Assembly: GCF_900496995.4 (NCBI RefSeq) | Contig: NC_044029.1 | Coordinates: forward strand, 4,092,001 to 4,156,000 | Source: Aquila chrysaetos chrysaetos | Taxonomy: Eukaryota; Chordata; Aves; Accipitriformes; Accipitridae | Reading direction: 5' to 3' | DNA length: 64,000 bases | Shown here: positions 44,881-59,300 of the stretch, one piece after another | How positions within the stretch are numbered: the stretch's first letter is position 1 | Layout: every line of letters starts with the position of its first letter | Notes under the pieces: generated by a model | What the model was told of the DNA's origin: nothing | The model's input: the letters and a program-made list of their open reading frames with translations, nothing else | The model's database searches: none | Program-made: the position numbers and the translations under genes

Positions 44881-47800
44881 GCAAGAACAGGTCTTTAGTA
44901 TCTGTAGTACTGTGACTGGATGCTGGGAAGAGGAGTGGGCCACAGAGTGGTCAGGCTCGTATGTTCGCCCTAAGTAGCATCACTTACTGTGTCTGTCAGA
45001 GTGTGGTAACAGGTGAAGCATTGTTTTGCCCCAATACGGTATAATTTAACTTCTTAACTTCAGCTAATCAGTTGGTCTTACAGATCCTAAAGATTTATCT
45101 CAAACCAGCAATAAGGATTTCAATGAAATATGCAGCCTGTGTATTCCACAGTCCTGAGCAAACTTCTTTACACTGTTGAGAATTTATGCGTAATGGCAAG
45201 AATAAATGAGGTAGCTTATAGGTAGTCGCATTTAACTTCATTTTTCACCGAGAGTTACTAAGCCTCATTTCATTTTGGATGTGTGTAGCAAACATGCTCC
45301 AAAGAATCTGAGAGCTGGCCATTTTTTAGGGGAGCGTGTCCTTTTGTATAGGCGGAAACAAATATTTTAAGTGGCATCCCTTGTTAATAGTTGTTTATAG
45401 AGTTGATATTCTCAACATTGGACTGTTTGATGGAAAGCATGAAGCCTTATCATGGTTATGGGCTCAGTATTGGTATATTTATTCATGCGGTGGTTGAGTA
45501 TTTTTTCTTGTTTACAGTAGGGTGATGCTTGGTTTTGTCTTTGGTATACTTTAAGTTCCTCACTGAGTTTATGGTTTTTGTTTAAATCTAATCTATGGGT
45601 ATCTTTCAGGGGTTTTGACCACACTCTTGGTATTCCCTTGATTTGGTTTACCTAAGAAGGGTGAGACCAAACTTAGATAAGGATATATTTTGTGTGTTTA
45701 TGTGAGCTATTTTGGTTTGTATTGTGGTTCTGGATCCAGGTGAATGTTTGTCTTTGCTTTAGGAAAAGAAAAGGACTGTTTTGCTGTATGGAGCATGGTA
45801 GAACTGAGACTGCAGTTGCTCTTTGAGTGAAATTCCATAGTTTTCTTACCTGGCTGAGTGTCTGAGATTTATAGTTACTCCCTCTCCACACAAGCCTTCC
45901 CCAGTACCAATGGTGATTTAAAGGTTTAAGTGATCTCTTGCACCCTGGCATATCTGCACCTGTAGCTGCTGCCTGAGCTGGATGTTCTTGACGTAGTTGG
46001 CTTTGTGTTGCATTTTTCTTTAAAAAGCATGCATAGAAAACCATAACCGGAGCCCTTAATATAAGTGTTTATTTTAAACTAAATTATGTAGTCAGAAACT
46101 ACCTTAGGAAACTGTTAATGCATGCAGTCACTTCAATAGATCTCGGGGAACAAAGAAATCCCTGGGGAAAAAAGGGGACACAATGGGGCAGTGGTCTCCT
46201 GATGCTAGAAGAGGAGGTACAGGTATTCGTTTTGGCTCTGGCTTGGGAGGTGTAAGGGTCCTTGCCCGGATGGAGCCAGGCAGACAGCTTCTCCAGTTTT
46301 CCCATCCGTTGTTATCTGAAATACTTTGAAGCGTCTTTATCAATGTCGTCTTACCTTTTCTGCATAGTTCTTTAAGAGCCTTTTATCATTTCCTGGGCCA
46401 GGTGGTATTATAAAACCGGTTAGAGAAACAGTGCTGATGTTATTGAAATAATTACTGCTCGCGTTTTCCCCAGCCTGTCAGAACATGCACTTAGCTCTTT
46501 TTCATAGATCATGGCACATAAAACTCCTGTAATGCACTGCTAATGGAGATCTCAAAGCAAATTATCTTATGATTAAAGCCAATGTACAAATGAGATTGTT
46601 CTTCTGAGAAATTAATAGACCGATTGCCTACACTTCTAGTCATAATAGCACATACGCAGTATATTAAGTCTGAATGCCAGGCTTGCCATTACCAGGAGCG
46701 TTTGGTGGTGTCTTTACCCCACATTACATTTCTTTCTGGAGGAGGAAATAAAATTTTCATAATGTACCCAGTGCTTCGTGGTTACTGAGAAATTTCCTCC
46801 TGATCCCATCTGGTAAAACCAGTATGCGTTAATGGAGAATGGTAATACCTTCTAATGCTCCTATCCTAACTTCGTGTGTCTTACTACATTCAGATATGTT
46901 TCGTTTGCTTGGGCATTCCCACAGGGATTTACATGCAAGTGGCAGTCCCAGGTAGTTAATGGTGGGTATCAGTTGTCACTTACCACTTGATTTTTGAGTT
47001 ATTGGATGTCAGCCTCCCTTGTACGGAGGGTGGGCTTGGCCTTGAAAGGAAGAGAACCAGGGTCCTGATACGGTGTGTGAACCACTGAGGTGGGACAGGT
47101 GCTGCTGATGGGACACTGATGGGTTTTGCTTGTGTTAAGTAGTTCAGGGGAATATTCTCAATAAAGAAAGTAATGACAATACCTTGGGAGCAGATAATCC
47201 ATGTTTTGTTTCCACAATAGAAAAAAAAAAAAGTCTCTTGAAATGGTTTTTTAAGGATTGTTTATTTTGTCCTAGTCTACCTGTTTGACTACCAATTTAA
47301 AATAGATAATTAAGATGAATGTGTTATGCTGTTAAATGTAAAAGAAGTTTTAAATATCATTAACCAATTGTAGATAACAACAGGAAAAGCAGCTATTTGG
47401 GTTTGTTTTTTTGAGAAATGAATGATTTAGGCCTGAAAAGTGAGGTGAAAAGTCAGTGCTGCTGGTACTGCTGCAATTCATTTTAATGTTGTCAGAGACC
47501 AGTAGTTTTAACAGCTCTGTTTTGAAGTAACACCTTTTTTTTTTTTTTTTTTTTTAAAACCTCCTAATGAAAGAGAAATATTTATGCATTGGTTATCCTC
47601 TTTTTAGTGACAAACCTTTATTCTGAGGAGGACAGCAAAATCTTCCTTAAAACTAAAAGTAAAATTGAGTGTACATTTGTCCAGTAATCCAAAGATGCAA
47701 AGGAACAATGAACGTGCCTTGGAACATCTGTTATGCTGCAGAAAACAGAAACTTAAACTTCTCTGGATCTTGTGGACTTCCTTTTGGTATTTGTTACGTT

Positions 47801-50239
47801 GTTCTAGGCAAGAGAATTGTACTTCAGGTTGAATGAGTCTGCTCCTTCACCGAATAGCATACTGTATTTACTGGCTACTTTTGACAGTGTTCCTTCAAGA
47901 TGTTGGAAATGTACATCACTGCTAACTGATTTTGATGAAATTTATAGCTGTGTCGTGTTTCCGGCTAGGATTTTTCTTCGGAAAGGGCTGGGGGGGAGTA
48001 CCATGTGACAACAGTCCTTTGAGATCTTAATGTTGGTTTAATTAAATGCTGCTTCCTATTTTTCCCACCCCTGCTGATTTAGAATAATCCATTGGTTTTC
48101 CAGAAATAAGCGTCTTGATGTAAAATACAAGTTTAGTCTTCCGGACTAAATTCTGCTTTGGTGACTGAGTCCCCAGAGGTCAATTAAGTGTCTATGAAAG
48201 CCTTCCTGGAATATTGAATTTAGTATTGAAATCTGTGTGGTTAAGCACTTTGCTTTGATACATATTCCTCTTTGATGTACTGAACTTTGTCAGCGTTGAA
48301 ACATGCTTCTGGTGGGCAGTATTGCACCAGATAAATGTGGTGGTGTTTAGGGATTGGCTGCATTAGGGAAGGGTTTTTTTTGCAATTGCAAAATTCCCAT
48401 TCAAAAACACAAGAGAAACACTAATAAAATACTGCAGGGTCTAAATAGCATTTAAAACCAGTTTTCAAACACTTATGCTGAGATTTGAATGCACGAAATA
48501 CATTTTAGGTATTGAAAGTGTTATATATTAAAAACCACATTTTCTTTTTACTGAATTTTATTGAAGGATATAACTTCCTGATAGGTGGAGGTCAGATAGG
48601 TAGATTTTTTGGATTTCATCTGCTGCTTAAAGATGATAATGAATTAGTTTCTGATCTGAAGAAGGCAGGTTCCTTTTCCTCCATCAGCTCTGCAGTCCTG
48701 TCCTGTCTTCCGATCTCCCCCTCTGCTTCTAGCCAGCTTCTGCCACCCTTAGTTGTACGTTAAATTCTTTCTTTGCAATTGTACCTTGGGTTTTAATGGA
48801 ATAGCTTTGATAATATGCTATTTAGGTTTCCTATCAGGCTTCATTATCTGCGGTCGCGTGTTATCACTGGCTTTCTTTTTGTGTTCTGCTTCCTCGAGCC
48901 TGCCTTTTTCTTTTCCTTTCCCTACCTCGCTTTCTCACTTACGTGTTATGCAGCTGGTAGTCTTCTGCCAACTCCGAGGGCTTGTCAGTAAGGAGTGAGT
49001 CAGAGGGCTCAGATCTCCGCTTCCCGTCCCCCGCGAGGCTGGATGCAAAGCCTATCTGGCAGTCCCGGCTCTGAGGCTCGGGAGTGGGGAATGGACAAAG
49101 CAATTCTTGGCTAGCGAACATAAGGAATATGCCGTCTTGATGACTTCTCATGTTTTGCCTTTACGGACTATGAAGCAACAAATTCTGTAATGAAGTTAGG
49201 GGTGTCTAATCAGAGTCCAAATCAGTGAGAAATGGGAATATTGGTGAGAAGGGGTAGTACCGTTGCTTGGGAATATTGATATACTGACACAAGGACTTTG
49301 GGAAGGAATTGGGAGCATGCGGATGGTGGGACCCTCATCCTGGGCTGTACACCGCTCTCTGAGCTCCTTTTCTTCCCTGAGGGTTAGTCAAATCACTGAC
49401 CTTGGGTCTGGAATTATTCTACGTCAGTTAATCATTTTGTACTACTAGGGCAGCATATGAAACTACATGAAAGACGTGCGGTGAATTTTTTTGCTCTGGA
49501 AAGCATATGGGGTGTTTTGCGTTTTCTTTCCTTGCTAGAAACTTTATGCAAGTCAGTGTCTCCGTGGTCTGCTTTTCCAGTAAGAGAAGGAGTTTTCCTT
49601 AATAAAAGGGGTGGCTTTTGGTCATACAGCTTTACAGTTTAGCCTGCTGTACAACTTGAAATAAAATGCATGTATTATATGAAGAAGATAGGCAGTCTGG
49701 GAGAAGTATGCCAATCCCCCCCCCTCCTTTTTTTTTTTAAATCGGAATGAATAAGAACTTTCTTGCTTTAAAAGAATCTTGACACATTCTCATCCAAATG
49801 TATTTGAGATGTGCTGATTTCATCTGTTTTGATGTTGGGAAAGATTCTGAGGTCCTATGCTCTCCCTCTCCAATGAGGGAGAGAAAGGAGTTCGAGAACT
49901 GCATTTTTCCAATACCAAGTCCATTAGTATACAATCCAGTCTTGAAAAGGTTTGAAAGGTCTTATGAAATGAAAACAATTGTGAAGATCTCCAAGATTGT
50001 CATGAAAGAGAATTTTTGTCTTTGGTATTTCTTTCATCCCCCTTTTCAAGGGCTCCCTGTTGATTTTGGTAAAAGAAAGGGGTGGGTGAAGCAGGTTGGT
50101 GTGGACACAGCACGTAGGGAAACTTTTGACCGAGTTGGAGGTGCAGTAATGAAAGACTTCTAATTTATCGGATGGTATTACAAGTGCTACATAAAAATAG
50201 ATGTGGTTTAAGTTCTTGATGTTATCTTTTTACCGAGTG

Positions 50240-50370
50240 TAGTTGCGGCCAGGTGTGTGCGTGGGTATGAGAAGGAGCAAGCCGATGGTGGCAGCGGCGG
50301 CGAGGCGGGCGCTGCTGGGGTGCGCTGCCCGGCTGCTGGGCGAACCCCTCTGCGTCTCCTCAAAAGGTTC
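50240..50370 (+). other. Intronic CpG-dense segment with an open frame
   Basis: About fifteen CpG dinucleotides fall within roughly 130 bases in otherwise CpG-poor intron. On the plus strand an ATG at 50267 opens a frame rich in Ala, Arg and Leu (MRRSKPMVAAAARRALLGCA onward) that runs past 50370. The peptide looks like a mitochondrial presequence in composition, but I recognise no gene. It could be an alternative first exon, a retroposed 5' fragment of another gene, or chance in a GC-rich patch. Confidence 0.35.
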
Positions 50371-53300
50371 GGTGGTTACCCTTGTCACAGCCCTCTGCAG
50401 TCTAGAAAATTGCATCAGGTTAACCTTGGAGCACGTGCACTCCGTATGCATTAAAAGAGCCATTTTGAGGGTAAACCACGCTATCCTTTGTTTCTCACCG
50501 TAGAAGTGCTCACCACAGATGGCAAAAATGTCCTAACTGTGCTGTTCCCATCGATCCCCCTGGTACAATACAAGGATGTCCTCGTCCTTCCTCCCGGTGA
50601 CGTTGCTTCAGCTCAGCGAGTCGGCTCTTGCCTTCAGCCGAAGGGTAGCTTAGTGTGATGAGGGGGAGCCTGAAGAAGGCAAAGCAGCGCGTAAAATCCT
50701 CCCATCCTTTAGCCTGCTTCCTAACCCCCGTGTTTATGGAGAACAGGAACTCAGGTGTCACGCACTTTCATAAATTAATCTCTAATGCTTTATCTTTTTC
50801 TTTCCTCTTTTATTCTATGTTTGTGCTTTTCCTAATTTTGGCATTCTTAGTATGTATTTCCTTTTCCTCAAGATGGGGGAAGCCAAGTTAAGTTGCGTAT
50901 TTGTTGCTAGATGTTGGCCTTTCTCCCCCGCCTCCAACACGCACGCTCTGTCTCCAGTTGCCAGCCGTGGTATAAATTGCAGGTTAACAAAATGTAGCTC
51001 CAGAGACTATCTCAGATGTAGAATGGAGAGTCAAATGTGACATGAGAATTGATGAAAGACCCGTTTATACGCTCAACAACAGCCTTTTCCTGTGCGTTAT
51101 TTTCAGCGTTGGCTCAGGAAGTGTGCTTGTGAAACTCAATGGTACTCTGGTTTGTATGGTGATATTTTAACTGCAGCAAGGTCTAATGTGATTGTATATG
51201 TAAAACAGTAAGATTTTGGGAGGCATAAAATAAATGTTGGGAAAGAAAGCAATCAAAATATTAACTTTAGTTTTTATTTAAATGCCAACAGTGATATTAA
51301 TATGCCTCATTTACCCAACATTTATATTTGATGCAGTTAAAGATGTTTTAATGAGTAGACTTATAAAACTGTGCAGCTATGTTGTTTCAATGCACTGGAG
51401 AAAATTTAGGAACGCAGGTTTTATTTTAGATGCTAGAATCCAAGAAGTTTCTTTTAAAAATATTAAGTTTATGCAAGTTTTAGTTTTTCTTTAAAATATC
51501 TTTGCGCTTATGAAAAACAGCTCCACTCAGGCAGAAGTGGACTAAAAAAATATCTAAGATGCATGTAAATAAATAAAAGGAGTTTTTATCAAAACTGCCA
51601 CTTTGATAGCTACAACCTGAGCCTTATGGCCTAGTGATTTCAACTGCACAGAGTTCAGTTGATTTTTTCTGTTTTGTTTTGTTTTTTCCCAGTGGTGTTC
51701 CTGGGGGTTGGATGTTCTGTATTGATTTTGAGATGAGCTGAAAGCGTTAGAAAAAGTTTCTGAATCCCGTTCTTCTTCTAATCTGTGCAAAAGATTAGGG
51801 GAAGAGAGAGCTCAAGTCCAATCTTGCAAGCAGCTCAATTATTCTTTACAGCTAGTCTGTGTTGGTCTCAATCAAACCATTTCATCCTCTGTTTTCCAGC
51901 AGACTATCCAGGAAGCTGTGTCAGCTCCCATGCATGCAGGCAGTTGTGTGTTTAAGAGTTAAGTCACTCCATGTTTACTTTAGATCTAAGTCACTACCTT
52001 TTGAGTACTCTGCTGCTTAGCTCTCTTTTGTCATCTTCTAGGTGCCTGACATGTAAAAAATGGAGGGCAATAGGTTGTGTGTTATTTCTAAATTGAATGA
52101 GCAACTTGTATCAGGTATTACCCCTGATTTCAGGGATAAAGTCACCCCAAAATCATAAAAATAATGATGAGTCAATACAGGAGATATTTAGGGCCTTGCA
52201 TTAACTCTGCTTTTAGTGGAGCGGAAGTAGTTATACATTGGAATGTTATGGTAGCACTGGCAAGGTAAAATCAATTTTGTTTGACATGGCTGTTAATAGG
52301 AGATTTTGTTCTCCCTTGGTCTAAGTTTCCCTTTTCCTATTTGATGTGTTCGGTTGGAGATTTTGTCACATTTTCATTATAGTTTTCTAGAAGTCTCTTC
52401 TGTGGGTGCTGGAGTTGTGTTGTGGTTTTTCTTTTTTGTGTGTGTGACTGGAAAGTAAATGTTACTTGTCTTCTGATCCCGCTGTCCTTTCCCAATAAAC
52501 TTTTTCCCACTAGGAGCTGTTTTGTGCATTGAGAGAAGTTAGAATAGCAGGTTCTGACTGTAAATGAGTGCTGTATTTTGGTGGTCCTGTTTTATATTGT
52601 TTATCACTTCCATGCCAGGAGTTTTTCCCAAAGGTCTTGGACCATGAGCTTTGCAGCTCTCCCTATGAAATGAGAATTAACAATAAGGGAAGGCAAAAAG
52701 CTGTAAATTCTGCAGAGACTTCCCTCTCTACCTACCCTGGGAGGCAGGTAACTCCTCACAGCTTTGGATGGTGATGGGAAGAACTGATGCAGTGACTCCT
52801 TCCCCACGTACAAACCTCCAGGCAAGGGTTTAAATCCCTGGGTTTTGCCGCAGTGTTTCACTTGCCAGTACCAACACCGGAGACTGTCCCCTTGTATCCT
52901 CTTGGATTATATTCTGCTACATTGGCATAATCTGGTTTTGGCACTTTTGCTGGGGCCACCCCAGCGGAGGCAGGCAGGGCGATGGGACCGTCTGTCCTGC
53001 CCGTCACAATGGCAGCTGTGCTGCGCTGCTCAGGAGCTGAACCGACCCGCCGTGGGTTTTCTTGGAGACTTTTAAAACTGAGACCTCTCTTTTTTTTAAA
53101 TGCAGCTTTTCTATGGCGACTGTGGAAACATCTGAAGCATGCGCGTGTGTTTATGTTGAACTTTCCAAGGAACTGAGGAATTGTCAACAAATGGTCTTGC
53201 TGAAGATCGCTCCTGTGAGCGTGGGAGGCTGCCTGCGGCGAGAGCGGTCCTTGGGTGCCTCTGGCCGCGGGAGCTCGTGCCTTCAAATCACAGCTAAATA

Positions 53301-56300
53301 TGGAGATAATCTGAGAGCTGTTTGCACCTTTTTCAAACCGTGCTTTTTAAAACCATGCAACAAAGTATGAGCATGACTGTATTGGTCATGGTGTGCCTGA
53401 AGGAGGGTGACTGACAGAATGGATTGCTTAAAAAAAGATACAAAACTTATTAAGTGTGAAACACGTATCACAAATGCCTTGCTTATTTTTTGCTTAGAAC
53501 GCGAGTCAGATTTTTTTTTTTCTTTGTGTTCAGGAAAGAAATAAGTGCTATCTTGGCCCAATGATAAGAAATGCTAAACTAAATGCTGCTGGCTGCAAAT
53601 GCTAGGATAACTTGGTTCCAGCAAGTCAGGTGTTGCAGTTTGCAACATGCTCAGCCAAGTATAGAAGGAGCTGCCAGTAGCGTGATCTAACAGGCTAAAC
53701 GCAGCGGCAGCTCTCGGCAGTGTTTGTGATATCCTCCTTGCCCAGAAAACCCAGGTGTGAGCAGGGAGTGCCAGAGGTAAAGACCAGGACAAAGAGGGTA
53801 GTTCTTGGAGTTTCTCTTGGCAGGAGCGAACTCCCGGCGTTCCCATCTGGCCTCTCTCTGCAGCCAGCCCTTTGTCCGGGAGGCAGCAGACAGCTTTCAA
53901 AGTACGAGAGGCTCTGAACCAAAATCCATTTCAAATAGTTTGTCTTGAGCTTCTCTTTTGACAGTGTATCACCGTCGTCAAGGGTTCTGACTTCCTAGCA
54001 AAAACGTAGATGCTTTTGCATGTATACAGTACATAGGACACTGTTTAAAATAATTGTTTCAATTCTTGAAGTCTTTAAACTGCAATTCAAACAAAGTAAC
54101 CTGACGTGCACAAAATATTTTTGAGTTGCTCAGCTGGGTGCAGGTTGTTTCTGTTTTGTAGCTGTGATACTTGAGGAATGTTTATGTTTGTAATTGTGTC
54201 CTTAGAGTTCCCTAACCAGCCCACAGAGAATATAGCACAGCAGATACAAGTGATGCAAATAATCATGGATTCATTGGTCTAGTTTTTTTGCCTCTTGTTT
54301 TGTGGTGCTTTTTTTTTTTTTTAAGACTGTTGTAGAGGTCTGTTTCATTCCTCGGCCATGCCACTTATGGAAGGATAGCTTGCAGAAGGAACTAAGGAAT
54401 CTCACAGGTGTGATCTGTTCAGGCAATCTTAAAAAATATAAATAAAAGGGAGATCGAGATTAACTGCCTGCCATGTTCCTTAGCATCAGACCAATAAAAG
54501 CTCCTGGTCTGTTGCCTTTTTTTGTTGTTATTAGTCCTAATAATAGGAAGGACTTACTAAAATCATTGAGTTTTCACTGCAGAAGAACGAATGGCATAAC
54601 TTTTAATGCTATCGTGTAAGATCTTATTTGAGAGGACACCTTGCTATCTCGCTCTCTCACTGTGAAAAAGCACCATTTTTGGCAGAGAAGTTGAAACCCA
54701 AGCAGCTTGGCTGCAAGAAGGCAACCATTCCCCAGTGCTGGCAGCCAAGCCAGCACCACGAGAGCCACAGCGGTATCTGCCAGCCTTTCTCACACTGTCC
54801 ACTATACCTAGAGAGGAGAGACGTGATCTCAGCTTCAGCTCTTTCCATCTGTCCGTCTGCCATTAAACCAGAGAGGTGACTGATGCTGTAGGAATAACTC
54901 AGATAAGTAAGCCACCTGGTCCAGGCTGCATTTCATCCTCGTTTGCTGCTTAATGGTCTGCTATGCCTGAAGGAGAAATGAAAAGGAAGGGGACGTGAAG
55001 AGGATGATGAGGGAGGTAATTTTTTAGCTATAATGGTAGGCAGTCACCATTGTTCAGAGAATCTGAAGTTTAAATCATGAGGTAAATATGATGGGTTAGG
55101 GTCCAGGTGCATCTGGAGTGATACAAAGTTCATCTTTACGCTTTCCAGACTGGTTTGCGAAAGGAAATGTGTGCTGATGTTGGCTTCTTCAGGATGGTTT
55201 TGGAGCTGAGGTATTGCAGCAAAATGTAACTCTTTTAAAAAGTACATTAATTGATGCCTTTATTAATCTTGTTGGTCACTAATCCTGTCATTTCTTAAAA
55301 CTTCCATAGGAGCTCACTAGTGAGCTTGGTTAGTATTCATTATCTTTGTGCTTTGCCAAATATGCTTGCTTTCTAGAATTGATTTCCTTTTTTCCAAAAA
55401 CCTGCAGTAAATAAATACTAGGTAAAGACATCAAACTGTCTTAAATAAAAAGTATTAAATTAAAGCAAAAGGAAGTTCACTAAACAAAATCAAGCAATTA
55501 TTAACCAAGCAATAATTTCACTTTTGCTTTGGCTTTCCAAGAGCATCTTCTGTTGTCTTAAGCACCCAGATCAGATAATTGCTTCCTAAATTGTTTTGGG
55601 ATCTTAACTTGATTTCTATATTTACAGCCCGCCCTTCTACCTTGGAAAAGAGATTCTGAATTTAGATAGGACCTAACAGAAAAGATGCTATGGAAAATTT
55701 TTTTCTTTTTTTTTTTTTTTCTTTAAGTCTTTTATCCTTGTGTTTTCCAGAAGCGTACAACTAGGATCCATTGAGGGAATCGGTCAGTGAGACATGCTGC
55801 CTTACCTACAGCTATTACAAGTACAAGGCGCTATGGAAAAATAGAACAGCCTTATCAGCTATTGCCTCCACAGAGAGCCAATGTGCTTTTAGGTCTTAAA
55901 AAAGCAGCTGAACATGCCTTAATTATTGAAACTAATTGCAGGGTCTGGTGATATTAAAAACTGAAAATGGATGGACAGCAATAGTACTTGTTGCCTCTGG
56001 AGGAAAGGGAGGTGCAAGCAGCTGTGAAAGGATAACAAAATGCTGTAACAATACAAAAAGGATTTGAGATCAAGTGTTATAATAGGGTATGTTTATTGGC
56101 TCTCTGATGTTTTGGTGCCATTTTTCAGTTGAGTAGGAACTTAAGTTTTTGTGACTTTGCCTGTATGTTGAAAACTTTCTTTAAAAATAAACAAACAAAC
56201 AAAAACACCCACAAAAAAACCCTACAATTAAACACTGGAGGAAGAGACAGAATTAGGATAAAGATGCTGGGACACTCCTACAAAAAGTAGAGTAGAATGG

Positions 56301-59300
56301 ATGCTCCTTTTAAAATAAGGAAAGGATGAGAAAAGAACAATTTAGCAGTGTGTAGGCTACAAGGTTCTGTTCATTCGGCATTCCTACATATTTTTGATTA
56401 CTTACTGGAAGTAGAAGAAACATCTAAATATTAATGAAGATCACAAGGAAATGTATGTAAAGCAGCAGCGTGGATGAATCTATTTTAACGAATGCTTTGG
56501 AGCTGTGGAAACTTGCTTTTTTAGTAGTTATGGTGATCCTAACACTTGAAGTAATTCCAATATATTATAAAATACTTAATGTTGGGGCATTCCGTGGCAG
56601 AGAATCTCTCTGAATCATCTCAGTCAAGCTAAAATACTATTTGCCTTCTAAATGAATTGGGAACTGAGACTGAAATGGTAATTGTGACTTCAGGCTATAG
56701 TGTGCTATGCAGTGTCTGAATCAACAGTTCCTGAAAATGAAGCCTCAGGTGTATTTGAAGCTTCTATAATAATACAAATAAGCTCATCTGAACTAGTCTT
56801 GGTCATCTTTTGAAGACAAGAAAAGGTTTTTATGCTGATTATGATTTTTTTTTTTTTTGGCTGTAATAGCTTGATGGCAGTTCTTAAGTTTTGATAGTGT
56901 ATCTTGCTGTTATGTCTTACTAGGACCAGCATGTTTTGTTTCATTAATATTTTACTGTTGCCTTAGGAAAATACAGCACAATGTATATACTTCATCCCAT
57001 AAACTGCTCATTCCAAGGCAAACTAATGATCCCTTCATTTTACATGTCAAATAAAAAAGCCCCACATCTATATTTAGATAACTTGCTCACAAGATACGGC
57101 AAGATATTCTTACTCAGTGGGCAGCACGGTGAGTTGGCAGTGATGGTGTTTCACATGACTGATAATGCAGAAGTTTCTCTTCGTAGTGCTGTGGGTAGGA
57201 CAAAGAATCGTGATGAAGAGGGAACAAGATAGAGACAGTTCACAGTATCCCCAAAATACCTATCAGAAGAGCTGCTTAAAAATAACCATTACTGCACGCT
57301 TTTGGTATTTTGGAAAAAGAGAATTGAAATGTGGTAGAAAAGATTGTGTTTATTTAAAGATTTACTACTATTTCGAAACTCATTTAAAGGCTACAGGGGA
57401 TTTCACTTCTTCCAGAGATAACTTTAACAGAATTATATATACACTTACGTTACAGATGACTTCAGAGGTAAAAGTACAGAAGGGGTAATCAGTAAATCCA
57501 AAACTGCTTTCTGTTTCGACAGAAAAGCCGTAGTATTTATGATGAAAGGTTAAGGTGTAAGGTACAAGGAGAGTCACATGTTCTGCAGCACATGGCTGAT
57601 AAAGGCAGATCAACACAGTGACTTCGTCCCCATCTTCTCTGAAGAAGAGGACACAACCGCAGATACCACGAGGAGTACATCTACCCATGGCTCCAGTATT
57701 GCATCCTATCCCTGAACTGGTGGCTTGTTTGGTTCTGGAAAATGGCCGGGTGTGAACTGACTTTTGGTCATTAAGCATCTAATCATCCACTGTGTTTTTT
57801 CTTTAAAAAACAAAGAAAGAAGAAAAAAATTTTAAAAAAACAGCCAAAACACCACCAAAAAAACCTCAACAAAATGTATCAGGTGGAAGAACCTGAGGGC
57901 TGTGTTAGGCTGTGAGCTGAGCAAATACAGGATAAAGACGTGTAGGGATTACTCTGAGGTGCTTTGACTGGTGGGGCAGATACTGTAGGCAAGATTTGGT
58001 AGATGATTCTCTCAGCTCTCATAGTTTCCTTTACATGAGTAGTAGGTGCATACACGCCACAAAGGCAAGAAAAGGAGCTTACTGCTTAAACATTGTTGTG
58101 ATTCACAGGAAGAAAAAAAAGTATAAGGTGAGTGGTTCTCATTTGTGGACACTTACTAAACATCATAGATCATCAGTATTTAATTATTAAAATTTTTTAG
58201 TAGGCTTTTTACTGAAACTTTCTATTAGATAAGCTGATTAATCTTTCATTTAGAAAATTCTTCACCCAACACAGGCTGGCTAGTTTGATCTTCATCCTTC
58301 AGTGGTGATGGGGTTATGTTTGTGCAAGCAGAATACAGCCTCACCTAGAAATACACTTGTTTCTGACTTCCAAAAGGGCAGATTTTCTAAAACTTTTAAG
58401 GATTGGCACAGTTGCCCTGAAAAGTTTAAATGGAAAATGGTAGCAAAATCTGGGAGTGGGTATCCTGTAGAATATGGTTAGGCAAAAGAACTGTGATTTC
58501 AGAAGTGTGAAAATAATGTTTTCAATTAAAGCAGCAATTAAAACAAATATTAAGGATAGGAAAAAGGGCAATAAAATGTCCATTAACAAAAGTAAAATTT
58601 AATGAATAAGGGACTAAAAAGTGAATTCCAATGTGGTTAGAGATAAAGCACTTAATACATTTTGCAATGTGAAAAAAAATCCCAGATGAGATGTAGATTC
58701 AGTGACAGATGTGAATGGTAAAACTGAGTAATGTAGTAAAGGAAGGAATAGCAGTAGTTATTTCTGCTGCAGGTTTTGACTAAAGCAGGGGGATAAATCT
58801 GCCTCATGTAATGCTACAGATGTAATAAAGATGTTGCCATCTCGTATCCTTTTATTTTATAGATGACAATCTGCTAAAATAAACATTCTCAGGCCAACAG
58901 GTCATTTGACTGTGAATTAGATAGACTAGACAAGGAGTTTTCTGAATTGCTGAAGTTCACAAGTAACTGCAGAAGTCTTAGCATCCTGCTAGTGTGGTTC
59001 CAGGGAAAGCTCCAGTGACAAGCCACTTTTTTGCCTTCCTGAAGCTTGTGGAGGCTCTGTGGGAACCATCCCTGGCATACTCTGTGCGCTGTTGTCTCCA
59101 GGGGCTGTTCTCTTCCAGCGTGAAGTTCATAATTTCCAAACTGAAATAAAGGAATGTCTCTCTGCACCCTGGGTGCTGCAGTCTTGGCTCAGGGTCTCGT
59201 TAGACCTCGGTGATGAGCTTGCAATCTCCTTCGTCCTCCCACCCCATGTGGTTCTGGGAGACAGTAACTGCTTGGGTGTTTCCCAAATCCTTCCTGTGTT

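Noticed and set aside
44783..44977. Plus-strand ORF of 64 codons after FGD6 exon 2.
   Set aside because: It overlaps an ancient LINE fragment and has no splice support or protein resemblance.
53062..53370. Plus-strand ORF of 102 codons in a GC-richer patch of FGD6 intron 2.
   Set aside because: No protein family resemblance; an overlapping opposite-strand ORF of 142 codons is equally open, so composition explains both.
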